Positions 1 to 5,629 of a stretch of 9,192 nucleotides of DNA are shown here, one piece after another. Origin of the DNA: Methanothrix sp. (GTDB taxonomy: Archaea; Halobacteriota; Methanosarcinia; Methanotrichales; Methanotrichaceae); contig JAABPZ010000043.1 of assembly GCA_011391755.1 (NCBI GenBank), positions 1-9,192 of the forward strand, read 5' to 3'. A program made the translations under genes and the position numbers. Position 1 is the first letter of the stretch, and every line of letters starts with the position of its first letter. The notes below the pieces were generated by a model. It was not told the DNA's origin and searched no databases. It saw only the letters and a program-made list of their open reading frames with translations.

Positions 1-954
1 GACATGGCCTCCGCCCTGGAGAAGTACGACTTCCTGCAGGATTACTGGTTTAAGCTGGTGGCAGCGGATGCCGACAAATACACAGCGGAAGTAGCGGCAG
101 CGCCACCGGCAGGCTACTTCATCCGCGCCAAGAAGGGCATGAAGACCGTTTTTCCCGTCAAGAGTTGCCTGTATCTGGGGTCCAGCGATCTCAACCAGCG
201 CGCGCACAACATCATCATCGCGGAAGAAGGTTCAGAGCTGCACGTCATCACCGGCTGTACCACACCGGCGCACGTGCAGAGGGGCTTGCACATCGGCGTC
301 TCTGAGTTCTACATTCAGAAGAATGCCAAGGTGAGTTTCACCATGGTGCATAGCTGGGGCAAAGAGGTCGAGGTGCGGCCCAGAACCGGCATCACCATTG
401 CTGAGGGGGGCTCGCTCTCCAATAACTACATCCTTCTAAAACCGGTCAAGACCATTCAGACCTTCCCCACGGCAACGCTTGCCGGTCGCGGTGCGGTGGC
501 CAGCTTCAACTCCGTCATCTACTCCACCATGGGCAATATAGACATAGGCAGCAATGTCTTCCTCGATGCGCCCGAGACCAGTGCTGAGTCCATCTCTCGC
601 GTGGTCTGTGTGGGCGGAGAGGTCATCGCTCGGGGAAGGATGACGGGCAGAGTGCCGGGCGCACGGGCCCACTTGGAGTGCGTCGGCCTTCTGCTCTCGG
701 ACAAGGGCAGAATCTACTCCATACCGGAGCTGGACGGCCAGAGCCGGGACCTGGATATGTCTCATGAGGCGGCAGTGGGCCGTATCTCCGAGGAGGAGCT
801 GGAGTATCTCATGTCCCGCGGTCTATCATCCGAGGAGGCCACCAGCGTTATCGTCAGGGGCTTTTTGGATGTGGAGATCAAGGGGCTGCCTGATGATCTG
901 AAGCAGGAGATCAAGAACATCACCCAAAGAGAGGATCTGAAGGGAGCGCCGTAA
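1..954 (+). CDS. sufB: SufB-family (SufBD) Fe-S cluster assembly scaffold protein, 5'-truncated by the window edge
   Basis: This is a cytosolic scaffold on which Fe-S clusters are built with the SufC ATPase. In methanogens the family usually forms a two-gene SufC-SufB minimal system, so sufC is expected just upstream of the window (inference). Counting from the ATG at base 4, the visible 316 residues cover the family's beta-helix core. The C-terminal block carries the hallmark residues: Cys226 in HLECVGLLL, then SHEAAVGRI (His254, Glu255), then the helical tail with RGLSSEEA and IVRGFL. The Cys and the His-Glu pair match conserved residues of the SufB/SufD cluster-assembly site. I treat the gene as 5'-incomplete because the frame is open to base 1, no ribosome site can be seen, and methanogen SufB proteins of about 400 residues contain the ALEKYDF segment internally. 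It ends in TAA, 28 bases before yihY. SufB versus SufD naming is uncertain; family membership is not. Confidence 0.93.
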   Translation, partial: DMASALEKYDFLQDYWFKLVAADADKYTAEVAAAPPAGYFIRAKKGMKTVFPVKSCLYLGSSDLNQRAHNIIIAEEGSELHVITGCTTPAHVQRGLHIGVSEFYIQKNAKVSFTMVHSWGKEVEVRPRTGITIAEGGSLSNNYILLKPVKTIQTFPTATLAGRGAVASFNSVIYSTMGNIDIGSNVFLDAPETSAESISRVVCVGGEVIARGRMTGRVPGARAHLECVGLLLSDKGRIYSIPELDGQSRDLDMSHEAAVGRISEEELEYLMSRGLSSEEATSVIVRGFLDVEIKGLPDDLKQEIKNITQREDLKGAP

Positions 955-982
955 GCTTCCCATGATCCTTTTTATAAAATAG

Positions 983-1828
983 ATGAAAAATATATTTTAT
1001 ATCCTCAGTGAAGCCATTAGTGAGTGGCTCAAAGACGATGCCTCGCTCCTGGCTGCGGCTCTCGCTTACTACGGCCTCTTCTCATTTGTGCCATTACTCA
1101 TATTAACATTAATATTTATAAACTCTCTATTCCAGCATGGCTTTCTCGACGGTCAGGTGGTGGCTACCTCCCAGGATCTGGTGGGCCAGCAGATGCCAGA
1201 AGTGGCGGGCGAGCTGATCGGACAGGCTTCTGATCAGGCTTCGTCCTACTCTTTTACTCTGCTCAGCGTTGGTCTCTTGTTTTTTGGCGCTGCCGGTCTC
1301 TTCGTTCATACCAGGAGGGCCTTTAGCCTCATCTGGAAGATTCCTGACAAAGTCGTTCCTCTCCTGGACACCATCCTTTCTTACCTGTGCTCATACCTGC
1401 TCATCGCCTTGGTCGCCTTTCTGCTGCTGGCCACATCCATCTTTACCGCTCTTCTCCTGCCCGCAGGAAAGCAGATCGAGGAGTCACTGCACCTTCACCT
1501 GGGGCTGCTTCGGCTTCTCACGTTCCTGGTCTCCTTCACGTTTGTGACTCTGCTCTTTGCCGCCACCTACAAGACTCTGATCGAGGTGAGGCTGCTGTGG
1601 CGAGAGGTGCTTCCCGGCTCGGCTCTGGCAGCTCTTCTGTTTGCGGCAGGAAACTTTTGCATCGAGGCCTATGTGAGCCTGGTCAACTTGGGCTCCGCCT
1701 ACGGAGCAGCCGGATCTCTGGTGGTCTTCCTCTTCTGGATCTACTACTCGGCGCAGATCTTCCTCTTCGGGGCGGAAGTGATTAAGGTGCAGAAAAAGGT
1801 GAAGGAGAAGGAAAATGGGCAATCATAG
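983..1828 (+). CDS. YihY/BrkB-family inner-membrane protein
   Basis: This is a 281-residue polytopic membrane protein of the YihY/virulence factor BrkB family, once misnamed RNase BN. Its molecular function is not established; transport or envelope roles have been proposed. The N-terminal stretch with ASLLAAALAYYGLFSFVPLL is the family signature. About six hydrophobic segments follow, near residues 31-50, 90-110, 130-160, 175-197, 210-230 and 242-264. The closing signature runs from GSAYGAAGSLVVFLFWIYYS into QIFLFGAE (residues 237-264), followed by a charged tail. The ATG at 983 is the only sensible start: a stop lies just upstream, and later starts would delete the first membrane segment. 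No Shine-Dalgarno site is visible, and the 28-base spacer from sufB is AT-rich, so co-transcription with sufB is possible but unproven. The 3' end converges on the DUF1614 gene. Confidence 0.93.
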   Translation: MKNIFYILSEAISEWLKDDASLLAAALAYYGLFSFVPLLILTLIFINSLFQHGFLDGQVVATSQDLVGQQMPEVAGELIGQASDQASSYSFTLLSVGLLFFGAAGLFVHTRRAFSLIWKIPDKVVPLLDTILSYLCSYLLIALVAFLLLATSIFTALLLPAGKQIEESLHLHLGLLRLLTFLVSFTFVTLLFAATYKTLIEVRLLWREVLPGSALAALLFAAGNFCIEAYVSLVNLGSAYGAAGSLVVFLFWIYYSAQIFLFGAEVIKVQKKVKEKENGQS

Positions 1829-1836
1829 ACGGTTGA

Positions 1837-2613
1837 TCATCTTCCTACTTTTTTGCAGTTTCCCCGCAAGAGGCAGACGATTCCTGCGGCCAGAAGCACG
1901 GCGATGATGCCCGTCAGGAATATGCCGTCGAAGACTCCGGCTCCGCCGATGGAGAGAACCAGGGGGCGGGCCTGGTGCAGCTCCAGCGGCGAGAGGGCGG
2001 GCAGTATTCCGGGAGTAAGCAGGCTGAAGAGGTCGGCTCCCATCAGCGTTCCCAAAGTGCCGCTGATGTAGGCCAGGGGCGGAGCGCGGCGAAAACCGCG
2101 CGCCAGGAGCAGGCCCATGGCTGCTGCCAGAAGGGGCGATAACCAGACAGGCAGGACAATGCCCTCGCCAGGAATGGCCTGTGCGACCCAGTAGGTGATG
2201 GCAGCTACCACGGCCATGCCCAGCAGCGCCTTTTTCAGGCTAACCTGGCCGCGTAGGAGAAGGTGGGCGGAGACTAGCAGTGGAATGATGCAACCCCCCA
2301 GGTTGACGGCCAGGTAGAGGGGATGAAAGGTGGTGGAGGCTTCAGTGGAACCAAGGCTCATCAGAGAAACATACCAGTCAGGATAAGATGAAATGGGGGA
2401 GCTTATGAGCGGAAAGTCCACCAGGCTTCCCAGGATGGAGCCGAAGACGGCCAGGGTGGCATGCCAGTGGCTAAAGCCCACCATCTCAAAGGCCGTCTCA
2501 GAGAGCCGGAGAAAGAGGTAGATGATGATGAGGGGCGCGACTAAGATCAGCAGCATGATGACAATTGTCAAAGGCAGGAAGAGAAGTTCAAACACTGGCT
2601 TATGCACCCGCAA
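1837..2613 (-). CDS. DUF1614 family multi-pass membrane protein
   Basis: This is an uncharacterised integral membrane protein of about 258 residues. Strongly hydrophobic segments lie near residues 8-35, 52-72, 98-119, 128-147, 152-172 and 228-249. I recognise it as DUF1614 from the C-terminal motifs AYISGTLGTLMGADLF (181-196) and SIGGAGVFDGIFLTGIIAV (221-239), the most conserved parts of that family, which occurs in many methanogens. The repeated glycines and buried Asp residues (D194, D229) could suggest a transport or catalytic pocket, but no function is known. The start is uncertain: the longest form begins with TTG at 2613, GTG at 2607 or 2595 would fit equally, and none has a good Shine-Dalgarno site. 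The gene is divergent from the dUTPase gene and convergent with yihY, so it is probably monocistronic. Confidence 0.87.
   Translation of the reverse strand: MRVHKPVFELLFLPLTIVIMLLILVAPLIIIYLFLRLSETAFEMVGFSHWHATLAVFGSILGSLVDFPLISSPISSYPDWYVSLMSLGSTEASTTFHPLYLAVNLGGCIIPLLVSAHLLLRGQVSLKKALLGMAVVAAITYWVAQAIPGEGIVLPVWLSPLLAAAMGLLLARGFRRAPPLAYISGTLGTLMGADLFSLLTPGILPALSPLELHQARPLVLSIGGAGVFDGIFLTGIIAVLLAAGIVCLLRGNCKKVGR
1846..1858 (+). terminator. Possible T-run terminator for yihY inside the convergent gene
   Basis: Six consecutive T residues (1849-1854) in a pyrimidine-rich stretch lie about 20 bases after the yihY stop codon. Archaeal transcription often ends at such T-runs without a hairpin. The run falls within the last codons of the convergent DUF1614 gene, where it encodes adjacent lysines, so it may be only a coding feature. 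The 8-base gap between the two stop codons leaves no room for another terminator. Confidence 0.3.
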
Positions 2614-2619
2614 ATAAGT

Positions 2620-2630
2620 TATCTGTGATA
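2620..2630. promoter_or_regulatory. Small dyad (TATC-TGT-GATA) in the divergent DUF1614/dut intergenic region
   Basis: The 47-base region between the divergent starts contains a perfect 4-bp inverted repeat with a 3-base spacer. It ends about 30 bases before the dut ATG and 7 bases before the TTG start of DUF1614. Its position would suit an operator or overlapping promoter elements, and the stretch is AT-rich as archaeal promoters are. So short a dyad can occur by chance, so this is a weak call. Confidence 0.2.
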
Positions 2631-2645
2631 GTTAATAGAGCTTTT

Positions 2646-2653
2646 GAAAGGTG
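2646..2653 (+). promoter_or_regulatory. Shine-Dalgarno site fixing the dut start
   Basis: An AAAGGTG core, complementary to the archaeal 16S rRNA 3' end (GGAGGTGATC pattern), ends seven bases before the ATG at 2661. It supports that ATG over the longer in-frame reading from 2565. Confidence 0.6.
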
Positions 2654-2660
2654 TTATAAG

Positions 2661-3152
2661 ATGACCATTATTACCGGCAGCCAGGCGCAAAACCTCGTGG
2701 AATCCATGATCGACCCAGAAACGCAGACGCAGATGTGTGGCATGGAAATGACGCTGCAAAAGATTGAGCGCTTCATATCCGCAGGGACGGTTGCCTTTGA
2801 CAACAAGGAAAGAGTGCTGCCGGAGACGGAGCCGATGGATTTCGATCCGGCTGGCTGGATTATTCTGCCTGCGGGCGCTTACCTGGTGACCTTCAATGAG
2901 ATCGTGAACATTCCCAGGGATGTGGCCGCCCTGGCCCGTGCCAGATCCACACTCTTACGCTGCGGGGCGAGCCTTGAGACGGCCCTCTGGGACCCGGGCT
3001 ACCGGGGCCGAAGCCAGAGCCTGCTGGTGGTCTACAATCCCAACGGGCTGCGGCTGAAGAAGAACGCCAGGCTCATGCAACTGGTATTCATGCGGCTGGA
3101 AAAAGAGGCGGAGAAGGTGTATTCGGGGAAGTATCAGGGAGAGAATATTTAG
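2661..3152 (+). CDS. dut: Deoxyuridine 5'-triphosphate nucleotidohydrolase (archaeal Dcd-like dUTPase)
   Basis: This 163-residue protein of the dCTP deaminase/dUTPase fold most likely hydrolyses dUTP to dUMP and pyrophosphate, which keeps uracil out of DNA and supplies dUMP for thymidylate synthesis. Visible motifs are ARARSTLLRCG (residues 92-102, the phosphate-binding Ser motif), ALWDPGYRGRSQS (108-120, with Asp111 and Tyr114 as in the dUTPase uridine pocket), NARLMQLVF (135-143) and a C-terminal YSGKYQGE (154-161) like the mobile lid of Dcd-type enzymes. The strand after DPGYRG reads LLVVYN and lacks the catalytic Glu of dCTP deaminases, which favours dUTPase over deaminase. The ATG at 2661 is preceded by GAAAGGTG with good spacing and begins a family-like N-terminus. 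The frame stays open upstream to about 2565, but that part is antisense to DUF1614 coding sequence. Confidence 0.88.
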   Translation: MTIITGSQAQNLVESMIDPETQTQMCGMEMTLQKIERFISAGTVAFDNKERVLPETEPMDFDPAGWIILPAGAYLVTFNEIVNIPRDVAALARARSTLLRCGASLETALWDPGYRGRSQSLLVVYNPNGLRLKKNARLMQLVFMRLEKEAEKVYSGKYQGENI

Positions 3153-3154
3153 TT

Positions 3155-3172
3155 CACAGAGAACGCACAGAG
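3155..3172 (+). repeat. Two direct copies of CACAGAG with an 11-base period
   Basis: CACAGAG occurs at 3155-3161 and again at 3166-3172, immediately after the dut stop. It resembles the degenerate CACAGAG-type short tandem repeats scattered in intergenic DNA of many bacteria and archaea. Only two units remain, so it could be a remnant or chance. Confidence 0.3.
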
Positions 3173-3208
3173 CGACTAACTAATAGTAATTGGAAATGAC
3201 GAAGAGCC

Positions 3209-3224
3209 TAAAAAAATTAGAAAA
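3209..3224 (-). terminator. T-rich terminator candidate for the paaK-ACT-exported protein unit
   Basis: Read on the minus strand, the sequence about 11 bases after the exported protein's stop codon is TTTTCTAATTTTTTTA. Archaeal RNA polymerase commonly terminates at such T-rich tracts. It sits in the 82-base gap (3153-3234) between convergent genes, the expected place. No stable hairpin is evident. Confidence 0.5.
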
Positions 3225-3234
3225 CGGCCCCTGC

Positions 3235-3777
3235 CTAAATGACGGCCAGAGTCTTGATTGCTTGAGTAGTATTATCTTTATCAAACAGCGATACCATTAC
3301 GGCAAAGCTTGGTCCATCCAGATTCCAGACAGCCATATCGTAACTGCTGCCAACCATCTCAATGCGCTCGTCATCGGAGTTCATGGTATGCACGGTCACG
3401 TTGTTTCCCTTATGGTCTACAGCCGTCCAGTTCCCTATCTCTTGGTCGCCTCTGGCTTCTACCCCGGAGATGCCACCGATCAGGAAGAGCTCGGAAAGTG
3501 CGCCTGGGCTCATTTTGCTCAAGGTCTCATCATAAACACTCATAACGGATACGAATGCGGCACCGGATGCGTCGGTGTTATTGATGATGAAATCCTGACT
3601 GACCATTCCGTTTTCACTGGCGTTGAATTCGCCTCTAACCATCTCGAAGCCTGGACCCAGATCCAGAGAAATGGTCTTTTCTGTGACGGTGAAGAACTTC
3701 GATTCCAGGGCGGTGCCGGGCAAGGCCAGGCAGACCATGAGAAGCATGGCCGAAATAAGTGCTGCAAAAGGCTTCAT
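3235..3777 (-). CDS. Small exported protein of unknown function with five N-glycosylation sequons
   Basis: I do not recognise a family for this 180-residue protein. The first 25 residues look like a Sec signal peptide: Lys2, a hydrophobic core (residues 4-19), then a P-G-T-A-L-E cleavage region. No later membrane segment or lipobox is evident, so it is probably released or held at the cell surface. The mature part is acidic and beta-rich in appearance. It carries five N-x-S/T sequons, at N52, N66, N116, N126 and N169, a high density that fits archaeal surface N-glycosylation (inference). Its ATG overlaps the stop codon of the ACT gene as ATGA, and a GAGGAGATC ribosome site lies in the end of that gene, so translation is probably coupled. 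Why an exported protein is joined to a cytosolic ligase/ACT pair is unclear; it may merely share the transcript. Confidence 0.8.
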   Translation of the reverse strand: MKPFAALISAMLLMVCLALPGTALESKFFTVTEKTISLDLGPGFEMVRGEFNASENGMVSQDFIINNTDASGAAFVSVMSVYDETLSKMSPGALSELFLIGGISGVEARGDQEIGNWTAVDHKGNNVTVHTMNSDDERIEMVGSSYDMAVWNLDGPSFAVMVSLFDKDNTTQAIKTLAVI

Positions 3778-4208
3778 ATGGCCTGGATCTCCTCTTTCGT
3801 CGCGATCTTGACGTTCTTTTCGCCCAGTACCTTTCTCGCCTTGGCGATGTCGTCCACCCGCAGGATGAGCATGGCACGCTGTGCTTTGGCTGTGACGAAA
3901 GCGTAGGCATAGTCCACGTTCACGCTGTTCAGCCCCAGGGTGTTCACGATCTCGTAAAGCCCGCCGGGAGTGTCCTTCATCTCCACGGCTAGAACATCTG
4001 TCATGGAGACGGTGAAGGCATTTTCTTTCAGAACTTTGTACCCCTTCTCCGGTTCATCCAGGACCATGCGAATGACCCCGAAGTCGCCCGCCTCGGCTAT
4101 GGTCAGAGCCCGGATATTCACACCAGCATCAGATAGCGTCTTAGCAACCTTGGCGGTTCTGCCCGGCCGGTTCTCCACAAAAAGGGATATTTGTTTGATC
4201 TCTGTCAT
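3774..4208 (-). CDS. Double ACT-domain protein (COG4747-like), partner of the PaaK-type ligase
   Basis: This 144-residue cytosolic protein is built from two ACT domains in tandem. The first (about residues 4-68) opens with KQISLFVENRPGRTAKVAKT and continues with AGVNIRALTIAEAGDFGVIR, the classic ACT pattern with the glycine turn. The second (about 70-140) has LAVEMKDTPGGLYEIVNTLG and VNVDYAYAFV. ACT domains bind amino acids and allosterically control enzymes. Stand-alone double-ACT proteins of this type are commonly encoded next to phenylacetate-CoA ligase genes in archaea, so a role in sensing an aromatic amino acid for the upstream ligase is a reasonable inference. No catalytic domain is present. 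The ATG at 4208 has a strong AGGAGG site (4217-4222) that overlaps the ligase stop codon, and its own stop overlaps the start of the exported protein gene. Confidence 0.92.
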   Translation of the reverse strand: MTEIKQISLFVENRPGRTAKVAKTLSDAGVNIRALTIAEAGDFGVIRMVLDEPEKGYKVLKENAFTVSMTDVLAVEMKDTPGGLYEIVNTLGLNSVNVDYAYAFVTAKAQRAMLILRVDDIAKARKVLGEKNVKIATKEEIQAI

Positions 4209-4216
4209 CTTGAAAG

Positions 4217-4222
4217 CCTCCT
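4217..4222 (-). promoter_or_regulatory. Strong Shine-Dalgarno (AGGAGG) for the ACT gene, overlapping the paaK stop codon
   Basis: On the minus strand AGGAGG ends eight bases before the ACT-protein ATG and is interleaved with the ligase stop codon (4221-4223). It fixes the ACT start and indicates that the two genes are translated from one transcript. Confidence 0.75.
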
Positions 4223-5525
4223 AAACCTTTCGGTTATCTGTTACTCTCTTGGCCTTGCCCATGGAGCGGGGGATGGTGCCGGGCTCAACCAGATCTACTT
4301 CAGCAGCTATGTTCAGCACGCCTTTTAATTCTTTTGAGATTTTCTTTCTTAGCTTCATCAGGTCCCCGATCTTATCGGAGAAGCCGGCCGGCGTCAGCTC
4401 GACCTTCACCGTCATCATATCCAGCGGCCCTTTGCGGTCCACCAGGATCTCCCAGTGGTCGCCCACCTCCGGGATATCCATCAAGACCGACTCCACTTGG
4501 CTCGGGAAGACGTTGATGCCGCGAATGATGAGCATGTCGTCCGTTCTGCCTAAAATCCTCATGATGCGGGGATGAGTGCGCCCACATTCGCAGGGCTCGC
4601 TATTCATGATGGTGAGATCGCCGATCCGGTAGCGGATGAGGGGCAAAGCGAACTTGTGCAAGGTGGTGAAGACCAATTCGCCCGTCTCGCCGTCCGCCAC
4701 GGGCTCGTCGGTCTTGGGGTCGAGTACTTCGATCAAGAACATGTCTGCCCAGACGTGAATGCCTTTCTTGACATGACACTCCGTGAACAGTGGGCCGGAA
4801 ATCTCGCTGGTGCCGTAGATGTCGTAGGCATTGATGCCCGTGGCGTCCTCGATTCGTTTCCTGGTTTCCAGGGACCAGGGCTCGGCTCCGAAGATGCCTG
4901 CCTTAAGCTGGGTATCCTTCTTGATGGAGATGCCCATCTTCTCCGCCACCTCCATGATGTGCAGGAAGTAGGAGGGCGTGCAGGCGATGGCAGTCGTGCC
5001 CAGGTCCTGCATCAGCTCGATCTGCCGCTCCGTGTTGCCCGTGCCTACCGGCAGCACTGCCGCACCGATGCGCTCTGCGCCGTAGTGCAGGCCCAGGCCG
5101 CCCGTGAAAAGGCCATAGCCGTAGCCCACCTGCACCACATCGTCGCTGTCAAGGCCAATGGAGGTCAGAGCTCGAGCCAGCGACTCGGACCAGGTCTCGA
5201 TATCGCCCTTGGTGTAGCCGACCACCGTGGGTTTTCCTGTGGTGCCGCTGGAGACGTGGTAGCGCACCACCTGGCTCTTGGGGGCGCTGAACATGCCTGT
5301 GGGGTAGTTGTCCCGCAAGTCCACCTTCCGGGTGAAGGGCAGCTTGGAGACGTCGGCCAAAGTGCGGATGTCGCCGGGCTCCACGCCTGCCTCTTTGAAC
5401 CTCTGCCGGTAGAAAGCGGAATGATCGTAAACATATCGTACTACGGATTTGAGCCGATCCTCTTGAAGAGCATGCAGTCCCTCAAGAGGCATGCGCTCAA
5501 TATGCGGATCCCAGTAACCGGACAT
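4221..5525 (-). CDS. paaK: Phenylacetate-CoA ligase family (PaaK-type) adenylate-forming enzyme
   Basis: This 434-residue ligase activates an aryl or similar carboxylic acid with ATP through an acyl-adenylate and transfers it to coenzyme A. The length is typical for COG1541. Motifs run in the family order: the P-loop-like YHVSSGTTGKPTVVGYT (89-105), the mid-domain ACTPSYFLHI (181-190), DIYGTSEISGP (235-245), the ribose-binding Asp in LIRYRIGDLT (296-305), the hinge GRTDDMLIIRGINVFPSQVE (326-345), and a C-terminal GKAKR (423-427) with a candidate catalytic lysine. ECHVKKG and the cysteines in EPCECGRTHPR are also characteristic of PaaK proteins. In methanogens these ligases are linked with indolepyruvate:ferredoxin oxidoreductase (IorAB) and aromatic amino acid metabolism. 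The same family contains coenzyme F390 synthetase, so the true acid substrate cannot be set from sequence. The ATG at 5525 follows AGAGGTTGATC. It is the first gene of the unit. Confidence 0.92.
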   Translation of the reverse strand: MSGYWDPHIERMPLEGLHALQEDRLKSVVRYVYDHSAFYRQRFKEAGVEPGDIRTLADVSKLPFTRKVDLRDNYPTGMFSAPKSQVVRYHVSSGTTGKPTVVGYTKGDIETWSESLARALTSIGLDSDDVVQVGYGYGLFTGGLGLHYGAERIGAAVLPVGTGNTERQIELMQDLGTTAIACTPSYFLHIMEVAEKMGISIKKDTQLKAGIFGAEPWSLETRKRIEDATGINAYDIYGTSEISGPLFTECHVKKGIHVWADMFLIEVLDPKTDEPVADGETGELVFTTLHKFALPLIRYRIGDLTIMNSEPCECGRTHPRIMRILGRTDDMLIIRGINVFPSQVESVLMDIPEVGDHWEILVDRKGPLDMMTVKVELTPAGFSDKIGDLMKLRKKISKELKGVLNIAAEVDLVEPGTIPRSMGKAKRVTDNRKV

Positions 5526-5559
5526 TAATGATCAACCTCTTGCCATGAATACCCGGATG

Positions 5560-5569
5560 GATAAAAAGC
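5560..5569 (-). promoter_or_regulatory. Possible TATA box for the paaK-ACT-exported protein unit
   Basis: On the minus strand GCTTTTTATC lies about 35-44 bases upstream of the paaK ATG in the 104-base gap after the kinase gene. An archaeal start site about 25 bases downstream would leave a leader of roughly a dozen bases holding the AGAGGTTGATC ribosome site. The BRE region is not clearly recognisable, so this is tentative. Confidence 0.35.
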
Positions 5570-5629
5570 AATCGATTATCGCCTCACATTTTTTCAGATT
5601 CCGAAAGCGCGGTTGTCAGCTTTTCCCAT

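Noticed and set aside
4..6. ATG at base 4 as the true start of the SufB-family gene
   Set aside because: The frame is open upstream to base 1, no ribosome site is visible, and the segment that follows matches internal sequence of methanogen SufB proteins. The gene is more likely cut by the window edge.
436..765. A 109-codon minus-strand frame within the SufB-family gene
   Set aside because: It is antisense to a conserved coding region, with low-complexity translation and no domain.
969..979. TATA-like TTTTTATAAAA just before yihY
   Set aside because: It lies only 4-14 bases before the only credible start codon. A transcript begun about 25 bases downstream would miss that ATG, so it is probably just AT-rich spacer.
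2565..2660. Upstream extension of dut by 32 codons
   Set aside because: The extra part overlaps the start of DUF1614 in antisense and adds nothing family-like. The ATG at 2661 has a good Shine-Dalgarno site.
3190..3906. A 238-codon open frame on the + strand across the exported-protein and ACT genes
   Set aside because: It begins at a TTG with no ribosome site, spans two well-supported minus-strand genes and shows no domain. It is a shadow frame.
4572..5528. A 318-codon open frame on the + strand across paaK
   Set aside because: It is exactly codon-aligned antisense to the paaK reading frame. It stays open because paaK seldom uses TTA, CTA or TCA codons. Its translation shows no recognisable domain, whereas the minus strand encodes a complete conserved ligase.
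5601..5612. CCGAAAGCGCGG as a hairpin terminator after the kinase gene
   Set aside because: The stem is only three base pairs, and no T-run follows on the minus strand.
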